This document shows positions 47,183-58,090 of a stretch of DNA of 64,000 nt, one piece after another. Numbering within the stretch: position 1 is the first letter of the stretch; each line of letters starts with the position of its first letter. The notes beneath the pieces were generated by a model that saw nothing but the letters and a program-made list of their open reading frames with translations, ran no database searches and was not told the origin of the DNA. Source of the DNA: Sipunculus nudus (lineage: Eukaryota; Annelida; Sipuncula; Golfingiida; Sipunculidae); the NCBI GenBank assembly GCA_026874595.1, contig CM049314.1:57646300-57710299 (forward strand), read 5' to 3'. The position numbers and the translations under genes were made by a program.

Positions 47183-50100
47183 TTTTGCTTGCCGGAAATC
47201 TTCGATTTCTGCAAGCAGGTTGGTCAGTCGGGGATGTCTGTTTGTCTGTTTGTTGCTTGCCGGAAATCTTCGATTTCTGCAAGCAGGTTGGTCAGTCGCG
47301 GATGTCTGTTTGTTTGTTTGTTTGTTTGTCTGTCTGTGTACTCTCTACAGGCCACAATTTTCCAGCAATTGCTTTCAAACTTATACAGCTGGTAGACAAG
47401 CAAAAGTCCTCGAGGCCTATTGTTATTGGGCGACATAGGTCCAAGGTCAAGGTCAAGGTCATCAAAACTTCTCAAAACGGTTTTTTCTTCATATCTTTGT
47501 AACTGTTAGTGGTATCTTCTTCAAACATAGCTCATTTTAAACGTCATTCCAAGGCCTTTCTTCTGGTGTGTAGCTCTTTCAAATTTTTCGTAACCATGGT
47601 TACACATTTTGGGGAAAAAGTCGTGATATTCTGAAATAAGGGGTCTTATTTTTCTAACTTTGTCAGTTTTAAAGCTAGAGAGGTCTAGTTTTTTGCATCA
47701 GGTAGCATTTAACAAGTACTGCAAGATTTTATTAAAAGTCTTGCGATATCTCGTGCAATATCTCGTCAAACGAGATATTTTCGAGATTTCAGTAATCTTG
47801 CCCTGGAGGCCACAGTTTTGCAGGAATCTTTTTGAAACTGGCATATCGTAAGTCCTACTCTATTATCTCGAAATTAATTTTTCATTTTTTTAATTCGGCC
47901 GCTAGGGGGCGCTGGGTGAAAACCTCTACAACATATCATGTTTTGGCAATATCTCCAAAATTATAAGCCTCAATTACAAAAACTATAGTTTATTTTTTTC
48001 ATCTAAGTCTTCTTCATGAACTCGTTTAGTCATCTGGTCTCAATCTTGTGTCACTTTGTCTGTGTGTCCGTCTGTTTCTTAGTTGTCCTCAAATTCGCTT
48101 GCTTGCCGGTTCTTGCGTCTCACATATAGCATTCTACAGGACACAGTTTTGAAAGAATCTTTTTAAAACTATTACATCTTATGTCTCACACTAATATCTC
48201 GAAACCGATTTTTCATTTTCAAGAATTGGCCGCTAGGGGGCGGTGCACTCAAACTTGCACAACATATCATTTTTTGGCCATATCTCCAAAACTGTTAAAC
48301 TCATTTACATAAACTATAGCTTATTTTCTTCCTCTGGGTCTTTCCAAAAACCTGGTGTATTCATTTGGTCTCAATCTTGAGTCACTTTGTCTGTGTGTCC
48401 GTCTGTTTCTCAGTTGTCCTGAAATCCGCTTGCTTGCCGGTTCTTGCGTCTCACATATAGCATTCTACAGGCCACAGTTTTGAAAGAATCCTTTTAAAAC
48501 TATTACATCTTATGTCTTACACTAATATCTCGAAACCGATTTTTCATTTTCCAGAATTGGCCGCCAGGTGGCGGTGCACTCAAACTTGCACAACATATCA
48601 TTTTTTGGCAATATCTCCAAAACTGTTAAACTCATTTACATAAACTATAGCTTATTATCTTCCTCTTAGGTTTCTTCATAACATGATTAAGTCATCTGTT
48701 CTCAATCTTGGGTCAGAATGTTTGTCTGTTTGTCAGTTTTCCTCAATTCGCCTGCTTCCTGGTTCTTGCGTCTCACATGTAGCATTCTACTGGCCACAGT
48801 TTTGCAGGAATCGTTTTGTAAATTACACTTGTCATATATCGTGATGATATCTGGAAGTCCTATGTTTATTATTCAAATAAGTCAAAGGTCAAGGTCAAGG
48901 TGATCAAAATATATCACAATCTTATTTTCTTAAGAACTTAGTTAATATTGGTTCTTTCTTCACAAACTATGGATTATTTTCTTTTACTTTGACACTGCTC
49001 GTTCATCTGACTAACTTTACATCATTTCCGGCAAGCGCGTGACCTCAGGTCATCTAGTTTGTTTGTTTGTCTGTCTGTGTACCCTCTACAGGCCACAATT
49101 TTGCAGCAATTGTCTTTAAACTTATACAGCTGGTAGACAAGCAAAAGTCCTCGGGGCCTATTGTTTTTGGGCAATACAGGTCAAAGGTCAAGGTCAAGTC
49201 ATCAAAACTTCTCAAAACGGGTTTTTCTTCATATCTTTGCCACTATTAGGCATATCTTCTTCAAACATAGCTCATTTTAAACGTCTTTCCAAGGCCAGTC
49301 ATCTGGTGTGTAGCTGACTCAAATTTGCCGTAACCATGGTTACGAATTTTTGGGAAAAAGTCATGATTTTCGAAAATAAGGGGCCTTATTTTTCTAACTT
49401 TGGCAGTTTTACAGCTAGAGAGGTCTAGTTTTTTGCATCAGGTAGCATTCAACAAGTACTGCAAGATTCTTTATAAGTCTCGTGATATCTCGTATAATTT
49501 CTCGTCAAACGAGATATTTCAAGATTTCAGTAGTCTTGCCCTGGAGGCCACAGTTTTGCTGGAATCTTTTTGAAACTGACATATGGTAAGTCCTACTCTA
49601 TTATCTCGAAATTGTTTTTCCATTTTCTGAATGCGGCCGCTAGGGGGCGCTGTATGCAAACCTCCCCAACATACAATGTTTTGGCCATATCTCCAAAACT
49701 GTAAGCCTCAATTACAAAAACTATAGCTTATTTTCTTCCTCTGGGTCTTTCCAAAGACCTGGTGGATTCATTTGATCTCAATCTTGAGTCACTTTGTCTG
49801 TGTGTCCGTCTGTTTCTCAGTTGTCCTCAAATTTGCTTACTTGCCGGTTCTTGCGTCTCATATATAGCATTCTACAAGCCAGTTTTGAAAGAATCCTTTT
49901 AAAACTATTACATCTTATGTCTTACACTAATATCTCGAAATAGATTTTTCATTTTCCAGAATTGGCCGCTAGGGGGCGGTGCACTCAAACTTGCACAACA
50001 TATCATTTTTTGGCCATATCTCCAAAACTATAAACCTCATTTACATAAACTATGGCTTATGTTTTTCCTCTGGGTCTTTCCAAAAACCTGGTGTATTCAT

Positions 50101-50800
50101 TTGGTCTCAATCTTGAGTCACTTTGTCTGTGTGTCCGTCTGTTTCTCAGTTTTCCTCAAATCCGCTTGCTTGCCGGTTCTTGCGTCTCACATATAGCGTT
50201 CTACAGGACACAGTTTTGAAAGAATCCTTTTAAAACTATTACATCTTATGTCTTACACTAATATCTCGAAACGGATTTTTCATTTTCCAGAATTGGCCGC
50301 TAGGGGGCGGTGCACTCAAACTTGCACAACATATCATTTTTTGGCCATATCTCCAAAACTATAAACCTCATTTACATAAACTATAGCTAATTATCTTCCT
50401 CTGAGGTTTCTTCATAACATGATTAAGTCATCTGTTCACAATCTTGGGTCAGTTTGTCAGTATGTTGTCTGTTTGTCAGTTGTCCTCAATTTCGCCTGCT
50501 TCCTGGTTCTTGCGTCTCACATGTAGCATTCTACTGGCCACAGTTTTGCAGGAATCGTTTTGTAAATACACTTGTCATAAATCGTGTTGATATCTGGAAG
50601 TCCTATGTTTATTATTCAAATAAGTCAAAGGTCAAGGTCAAGGTGATCAAAATATATCAAAATCTTATTTTCTTTAGAACTTTATTAATATTGGTTCTTT
50701 CTTCACAAACTATGGATTATTTTCTTTCACTTTGACACTGCTCGTTCATCTGACTAACTTTACATCATTTCCGGCAAGCGCGTGACCTCAGGTCATCTAG
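47183..50800 (+). mobile_element. Tandem Helitron-like (Helentron/HINE-type) insertion
   Basis: Two head-to-tail elements, 47183-49057 and 49058-50800. The second lacks the left end. Subterminal inverted repeats: GCTTGCCGGAAAT (47187-47199) and ATTTCCGGCAAGC (49024-49036 and 50767-50779). Each right end continues GCGCGTGACCTCAGGTCAT-CTAG. TGACCT-C-AGGTCA is a terminal hairpin and CTAG fits the CTRR ending of Helitron-like elements. The interior contains a ~310-bp minisatellite ('ttggccgctagggggcg', 'ttgcttgccggttcttgcg') and 'caaggtcaaggtcaaggtc' modules. A 70-bp head duplication lies at 47184-47320. Copy A has the empty T-rich site near 23570. No helicase or coding frame is present, so the element is nonautonomous. 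The T-rich target, hairpin and internal repeats favour the Helentron branch. Confidence 0.65.
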
Positions 50801-51336
50801 TTTTACATCTTGGCTTGAAGCAAGGATTGATCTGAAGACTGGTGAACTTGACTTTGATCGTCAAAGTTAGGAATTTTCGGAAATACAGAAATTAATGTTT
50901 TATCATTTTCCTTATTCTTTTAAGTACTACATATTTTCCCAAAAAAAATGATATAAAAATTTTAAAGGAAACGGTTTTGGAAGAGATTGAAAAAAAAATG
51001 TTGCCGTGACCTGGCAAAGGATAAACTTATTCTTCAGATTCTTATAAAAAGTGTTATACCCAATGTCTAGGGTTAAAACGGGATATTTTGTGCCAGAAAT
51101 GTCTAGGTTTTAATTTATTTAAATTCGGATTAATGAACATGAAATTACAATTAAAAATATTTCTAACAATATTTCGTATTCTCCTTCCATAACAAGACAA
51201 AAATTAAGGAGACTAATGAGTAAAACATCTTTTCATATAAAAAAATCATTATCTGACAATAAAATTAATGTATATGGTGTAGTCTATGATGATAACACAT
51301 TTTTCTTTATTTTCAATGTTTCAGTTTTAAAGAGCG
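50801..51336. promoter_or_regulatory. 5' flank of acyl-CoA synthetase copy B, possible 3' splice site
   Basis: Counterpart of about 23575-24099. It includes 'aatgtttcag' at 51315-51324, a good pyrimidine-AG acceptor 12 bases before the ancestral start at 51337. This supports an upstream noncoding exon in the ancestral gene. The Helitron-like insertion lies directly upstream and may have separated the gene from its promoter. Confidence 0.35.
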
Positions 51337-52986
51337 ATGAACCAGAAGAGCTACATCAATAATCCACCATCAGTTCCTCTCCTTTATACAACATGGCCGG
51401 AACTGTTAGATTAACATGTCAAGAAAACCCCCACAAGGTGGCGCTAAAGATTTACACAGAAGATATGAATTCCGATTCGCTGACATACGCCGAACTCCAG
51501 CAGAAATCTCTGGCGGTTGCTACTGTTCTCCGACGCTTGGTGCCTGAACTGAAATATGGGAACACGGTAGGCATTATCGGTGCTAACTCGTGCGAACTGC
51601 TGATAAACATACATGCAGTATTCGCTCTAGGCGCCGTGATTGTGTCTATTCCACATTATGTTAAAACAGCTTAAGACCTACGTCTCTTCCTGAAATCAAC
51701 ACAGTGTAAATTATTGGTTTTCCAGCACGGTTGTTTGGATTCCTCCACATTGGGTCCAATAGAGGAGTAGGGTACCAGACTAGTTCCTTATGGAGATAAT
51801 GGTGAGGAGGACATCAATGGAATTAGATTCCTCCGCAAACTTCTGGACGATGTGACTTGATCTGTTGTGACTGATACTAAGAAGTTGAAAAATGAAATTC
51901 GCCCCGATTTCGCAGCCGCAGTATTTTTTACTTCAGGGAGTACTTGCGTGCCTAAAGCTGTCACTTACTCACATTTCCAGATGATTAACAATGTCCAGGT
52001 TTTCGGAAAACAACTACAGCTTGCGCAAAACGATATATTCTTCAACGACAAGGCCACTGTCCATATCGCGCCATTCCTATGCATACATTGGTTTCTGGTT
52101 CCAGGACTGTGCTCTGTCTGTCTGGACACTCATCTTACAAAAACCGACATAAAGACAATATTTAAAATCACAAAAAGAGAAAATTGCACCGTTTCTCTGG
52201 CGTTTGGTTATGTTCTCTACGATATGCTGAACGCCGAAATATTAGCAAAGCAATACCTAAGTTCCCTAAGGCTTCTCATCACATCAGGGCAGACGTTGAA
52301 CGAACGAAAAGCATCAGAATTCCGACGGGTGCTACCAGATATTTGGCTAGTTAATGGGTTTGGGTCAACAGAAATAGGATACGCTCTGATGAATCAGGAA
52401 CGATTGGAGGAGCAGGAAGACGGCTTCATAGGGCCGCCCCTGCCGTACTATGAAATGAAAATTGTTGGAGATCATGGTGAAACATTACGACTTGGCGAAA
52501 TTGGCGAACTGCATATAAGAGGCCTTTTAATGGCGACGGGGTATATGCGTGGAGACAACCAACAGGATCTGACGTCACGGGAGGGGTGGTTTGCCACCGG
52601 TGACATGGCCGTGTTGAACGGTAGCGGTCATATCAAGATCGTAGGCAGATGCACTGAAATAATCAAACGTGCTGGGATTAAAATATATCCAGCAGAAGTT
52701 GAAAATGTAATTTGTGAACATTCTGAAATCAGTGATGTCCAGGTGTTTGGCGTCCCCGACGAGCGCCTAGGAGAAGAGATTTATGCATGTGTGATTCTGC
52801 AGCATGGCAGCATGATGAAGGAAACGGATTTGTTGGAAAGGTTCGCTGAAATATTCAAAGATTCCAAAATTAGAGATTACAAGGCCCCTAAGTATGTGGA
52901 ACTATTTGAAGATTTTCCACGCCTTCCTTCTGGAAAGGTATTCCGAAAAAGATCTCAAGGCAGAAATCCTTGGGCGTGTGGGCTAG
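51337..52986 (+). pseudogene. Acyl-CoA synthetase, ACSF2-like, dead copy B
   Basis: Homologous along its whole length to 24100-25748. The ancestral start is kept (MNQKSYINNPPSVPLLYT). Damage: TAA after about codon 25, a 1-bp deletion near 51425, TAA at about 51672 in VKTA-stop-DLR, TAG at about 51767, TGA at about 51858, a Gly-to-Cys change in the nucleotide-binding loop (FTSGSTCVPKAV), and a 1-bp insertion near 52948 just after the A10 motif LPSGKVFRK. The C-terminal 370 residues remain open (51867-52980), with GFGSTEIGYALM, GWFATGDMAVLNGSG and IKRAGIKIYPAEVE. A truncated product without the N-terminal half could not bind ATP normally. It is therefore called a pseudogene. Confidence 0.9.
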
Positions 52987-53490
52987 AACAAGTTCATATT
53001 ACTTGTATATGTGACATTTGCATCACAGCAATGAAAGGATATACATTTAAAATACTAATATGATATATAAAACATAAATATCACTGTAGATAACTCTGAA
53101 ATGCGCCTCTAATTCAGCTGTGAGTTTCAGCTTTTGCTATTATTTGTCAAATATATTATTAATATTATATATTATTTTGGGCAAAGGAAGCATTACATGT
53201 TCTTTTAAATTCTAAAACAAATTCTTTTTCAGCGAACGTGTTAGCTTATGGGATGTTGTGTGGCCTTATCCCTGGTCAAAATGTTAATTTTCAAGTAAGA
53301 TTCCGGTTGTCTCAAAGATTAAATGAAAGCGATCAGCGGCTTATTCCGTATAGAATGTAAGGATTGAACATAATGACCTTTAAAAATCTTTAAAAATACC
53401 TAAGACAATATAAATATTCAAATTCTAATTTGATTGTAAACATTAAAATGTGACAAATATACCTATACATATATGATAAAAGTAGAGATA

Positions 53491-53541
<51 letters not shown>

Positions 53542-53818
53542 TTTTATGAGGATAATTATCAATAAGATTTACGCTGATAATGTTTTTCAGGTTAGAGCGT
53601 TATTGTTGTTTATCAAGTTCAAGAACGATTAATGATATAACCAATCAAGTGTCCGTGTTTGCAAAAAAATGGAAAGTGTCACCAGTAAAAATCTCACTTT
53701 ATTATCTCGTGAGGTTTGATTATGCGTGGACAACAAATTGCCGGGCTCCACTTGTCATTTTGTCGGACTAATTCGATGGCTATAACCCTTGTGCGAATCA
53801 AGGCGGAATGCATTTTTA
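52987..53818. other. 3' flank of synthetase copy B with AT microsatellite
   Basis: Counterpart of 25749-26553. (AT)n at 53495-53538. No gene. Confidence 0.6.
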
Positions 53819-55098
53819 GATCAGCTGAACATAGATCATTTGAGTCCGTGGTACGTAATGCCGTCTGTCCGGTCGTCCGTACATAAACAAAGCACATATC
53901 GTAACCGTATGACCTAGAAACTTCTTACTTGATATCAAAGTAAGCCCTTGGTTAATCTCCTTGCATACTAAATGTAGGTTCCTGTGACCTATATTTTACG
54001 AGTTAAGCGCGTTTTTCTGTGTTTTCCGCAGTTAAAAATCAGAATTTTTTTAGTCTTTTTGGATGCAACACAAAAATTTTGCACTCAACCCTTAAACTAA
54101 AATATATTGGATCATCTGCACATATTACGTTGTAACCATGCAAAATGAAGAACATCGTCCTAGCCAGTTCTTCAGAACTGCTGTGGACACATTGCAAACA
54201 ATTTAACATTTTCAGCTTTTTATGTAATAAGTATGAAATTCGTACTTAAGATAAAATATCTCAGTAATGATTGTATGAATCTTTCTGAAACTCGGCAAGC
54301 TTTTTGACCATTGAAAGTCCTTTCAACTCTGGAGACTAGCTGTAGAAGACTGGTGTCAAGATCTACATTTTCTTTATTTTTGTCCATTTCTTTCTTGTAT
54401 TAATTGTACACAGAAATAACGCAAGCCAGTTAATCGGTTAATAAGACACAAATCGTTACCGACCTAAAACCTGTTCACCTAATATTTAGTTAGGTCCTTT
54501 GTAAGGCTCCTGTTATCCTGTATAAGGCTATTTATGTGTTTTAAGTACATTTAGTTTTGGGTAAAAATCAGTCTCATGTTAGGGTTGTGGGCTACATAAC
54601 AAAACACTTGCACTCAACCCTATACCTAAAACATTGTGCATCATCTGCCCATATAACAATGTTACCATGCACAACATTAAGAAAATCAGCGGGGCTTGTT
54701 CACCAAAGGTATTTCAGACACAGTTTCAAAACGTTACATTTTCAGCTGTTTATGTATGAAATTCATACTCATCAGTAACATCTCAGTAATACTTGCATGG
54801 ATCTTTCTGAAATTATTATTAGCCATGGTAAGTCCTTTCAACTTTGAAAGACTGGTTGCGCCATCTTCATTTTACACAATTTTTAATGTATTTTTATTTA
54901 GAAATTACGGACGGCCAAATGTTAACGAAGCACAGATTGTAACCGCTTGACCTATAAACATCTTACTTTAATTAGGTACTTAGTAAATCTCAGAGCATAC
55001 CAAAACTTAGGCCATTGTGACTAAAATTTTGCAAGTTACACCAATTTTTGTGTGAATTTTACACAGAATAATATACACACTGATCAAGTCAGCTGAGC
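53819..55098. mobile_element. Helitron-like (HINE-type) nonautonomous element, copy B
   Basis: Counterpart of 26554-27796. The left subterminal repeat is mutated (gatcagctgaac) and the right one is intact (GTCAGCTGAGC, 55088-55098). It keeps about 60 bp near 54010-54090 that copy A lacks. A related word in the second internal repeat suggests that copy A lost it. Confidence 0.55.
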
Positions 55099-56525
55099 GT
55101 TATTACCAGTGGGTCACTTGTTTTTTGGTGTGTTGAATAACTGCTGCTATTACATTTTGTGTTTTTGTTTGAGAAAAGAGAGATTCCTGTACATTTATAT
55201 TTGATTAATGTAAGAAATAAAAGTAGGAGGGCTCCATAATATTTTTTTGTTTTATTTTACCTTTATAGGTAATATCATACAAATTTCATGAAGTTTAAAG
55301 AAATCTATTTTTTTAGAATATTCATCCTCCTCCATGACAAACTTATGGTCTTGTAATACGACATAAATATGAGGGTTTTTCAAATTATGACTATATATGC
55401 AAAATTATCGGCATATAAACTTTACTAGCTTGATACATAATCGTAGCATGCATTATTTAGGAACAGGATGAAGTAAAAAATCATCTGGACCTGAGTATTT
55501 AAACTGCAACGCTTACCAAGATTAAATGAATTAATTTTATTAAAAGCAGTCAGATATAGGCCACACCAAGCATAGCGCCATATCGCCACATTACGACCAG
55601 ATTAAGTAGGCTTATAAGCCAAATTATCATTGCCTAAGGAGTCGGGTTGTTACGGTTACACCAAGCTTTAATTGTTGAACTGATTTTGGGAACAAAAATA
55701 TGGTGCGAGAGGGAATTTTGAAAGTTTACAAGGAAACGTTCAAAGATTCACTTTAGTTCTCGGATTGTTGCATATCATTTGCACCAATTAAGTTAATTTT
55801 CCATAACTTAAAAGTTATTTTAAGGAATTGAGCACATACCCGCAACATTACCAAAGACCTGGTCTTCATTAAAAAAATAATATCTATAAGAACGGAAGCC
55901 GCGAATCCGTAGACATCTGTGATGTTCCTAAGTGTACACGGAGATACTGAGTATGTTGCAAACAACTCTATTTATATAACATCAAACCCTGTTGTGCCTT
56001 GCCCGCTGCCATAATTGAAACGTGCTTCAGTCTTATAACTGAAACTTACTAACTTCAAGTAGAGATGCGGACCAGACCAGTCTGGCCAGTCACATAAAGG
56101 GTCCGGTCCTGGTCGAATCCAATAGGTATACCGGTCAAAGCGGACCGATTCATTTATTAAAATATCATTAAAATAAATTTAAATTGTAGTTTTTTTAATT
56201 CTGTTTTATTGTACATAATTTCTCTTCATATATATTTGTTCGAATATTTATTAAAGCGGAATATTATTTACATAGCAAACCGTTAAATGAATGTAATATT
56301 ACAATCTGTACGTGAATTGCAAGATCTGGATATGAATTTTTATTAACAAATTGAAATGACAATCTTTGTAAAGAATTTAACAGCAGTGGAATAATTTGTG
56401 ATACTGTGTGAGGCATTATGGTTATAATATAAACAAAATGGTGCATGGTGGACAGGGGCGTCAATACAGCGGTGGGGATAAGCGGTCTGGTATTTTGTGT
56501 TAGCGGTCCTGGAACGGTCCAGGTC
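55099..56525. other. Shared noncoding end of the duplication, copy B
   Basis: Counterpart of 27797-29222, including the hAT-like repeat at about 56060-56160. Homology stops after 'ggtcctggaacggtccagg' near 56525. No gene. Confidence 0.55.
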
Positions 56526-56689
56526 TGCCCATAAAACATTTTTTAAGAAATATTTATCGAGGTATAACCCAAAGACGTTCATGGGATGGCTTAATCGTTT
56601 GAACCCGTGAAGGGGCTAACTTGGTGGCGAGAAGCTATTGGTAATTGAAACGCCCCCCCCCCCCATACGAGTAAAACCAAAAGATATTC
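56526..56689. other. Junction spacer with poly-C run
   Basis: Single-copy here. C-run at about 56651-56664. Nothing coding. Confidence 0.5.
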
Positions 56690-58090
56690 AGGTTAGTAGG
56701 GATACAAGTAGCTTTAGTTTGGGTGCTTGTATTGAGGCTTTAAATCTTGAAACTCCAGGACAATTGGATAACCGGGTCGTCGACATGCCTTCCAACTACA
56801 AGTAGCCTCTTAGTCGTAGGGCTGGCTCCGATGTCATTTGGACCCGAGCTCTGGGAGAAATAGACATAACACTAGTTGCATATATCAACCGTTTGTACAG
56901 CCCGATTCAGGAAATGTGGAACTAAATTCAAAGAGTTTGGCTCGAACTCATTTATGTGATATAAATCTACAGGCCAAATACCTTGCCGGAAAACAGAAAC
57001 ACCACGCAGATATATTGAGCCGAAATTTGTCCCCTTACGAATAGAAACTAAACTCAAGTCTATTCCGTTTTCAAGACTTAATGTGTGGACCTCACGTTGT
57101 TTAACAGGTGACAGCGAAGCTTTCCCGTTCCAACAGCCTGTATCATCACCCGCTCTCGTTCAGTATCGATGCATCGCCCCACATTTGGATGGTAGAAAAC
57201 GTATAGGTTGATTTCAGAGGTTCTGGAATCTGATTGCATCTGAAATGATGGAGGCAACCCTGATAGCACCTTACTGGCCAGCACAACCTTGGTTTCGTCA
57301 GCTAGTGCAAATGTTAACGGTTCCACCTTTTAGGACCTAAAACAACCCCAGTCAATTTGGCAATTAGGTGTCCAGAGCCACTCAAGAACCAAAGGTAGAA
57401 ATCAACGCCTAGAGAATTGCTCGCGGTTAAAGCTTGGGACCGAGGGTTGGAGTGATAGGGCCCCACAACATTTTTCATATTACATGGCTAAAAGCACACT
57501 TTACTTATACATCAGACTACCAGTTAAGTGGAAGTCTTCTTGCGTTCCGTTCCATGTCATGTTCCCCGTAGATATAGGATATTTCTGAGTTTTTGTGTGT
57601 ATGGGCTGATAATTCCTCATATCCACGATCACTTATGTGTTCGGCGTCAAGTTTGAATGAAGCACTTGACAATGATTATGTGATGCCCCGGCCTCACATT
57701 CAGACATTTTGTACTGCTTTAATCAAACCAGGTACACAGGCCCCCAGGACCTGGACGGCAATACTGCCAGTTGACCAATTCCAGGAACTTTTCATGTCCT
57801 GGCTGGACAATGACGAACTTACCACCAAACATAGTTTTTGGCATTAAGAATGACTTTTACAGGGGTCGATTATCTGCTCATGTGCAACGCTGTTCTGTAG
57901 TTGAGATCTGTTGCATCGAGAAAACCTCAAAGTACAGGAAAGTCTCAAATGGAGCGTTAATTTTAGCTTTGAACAAGCCACATAATGCTTTGTGCAGTAC
58001 TTCATTTGGCAGAATTCTTGAGAAGCCAATTAAAATGGCAGGATTAGGAGGTAAGGGTGAAGGTGTTTACGTTCGTGATTAGATCTCGAA
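56690..58090 (+). pseudogene. Decayed tyrosine-recombinase retroelement (DIRS/Ngaro-like)
   Basis: RNase H part: a frame at 56690-57060 with DTSSFSLGACIEALNLETPG and later LQAKYLAGKQKHHADILSRN. The '...AG..N..AD.LSR' pattern is the RNase H/connection end seen in DIRS-type elements. Near 57235-57330 another frame gives ATLIAPYWPAQPWFRQLVQM, the characteristic 'LIAP.WP.QPWF' block that follows RNase H in DIRS elements. A recombinase-like region follows at 57593-58082, with RTWTAILPVDQFQELFMSWL and LILALNKPHNALCSTSFGRI, resembling the body of DIRS/Ngaro tyrosine recombinases before the catalytic HxxR. The catalytic tail itself is absent or unreadable. Many stops. Dead element. RNase H block strong, recombinase assignment weaker. 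Confidence 0.65.

Larger units (their letters stand above)
34053..56525. repeat. Large direct segmental duplication, copy B
   Basis: Partner of 11303-29222. Longer because it contains a TA-flanked element (40200-41477), a tandem Helitron-like element (47183-50800), LINE ORF1 sequence that copy A has lost, and the middle of the plus-strand LINE that copy A deleted. Gene order and orientation are otherwise the same. Confidence 0.85.

Noticed and set aside
47032-47502. 156-residue protein rich in CLFVCLSV repeats
   Set aside because: Produced by translation of the gtctgtttgtttg repeats at the head of the Helitron-like element.
51867-53063. Functional 398-residue synthetase from an internal start in copy B
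   Set aside because: Lacks the N-terminal half, has a damaged nucleotide-binding loop and a frameshift at the C-terminus.
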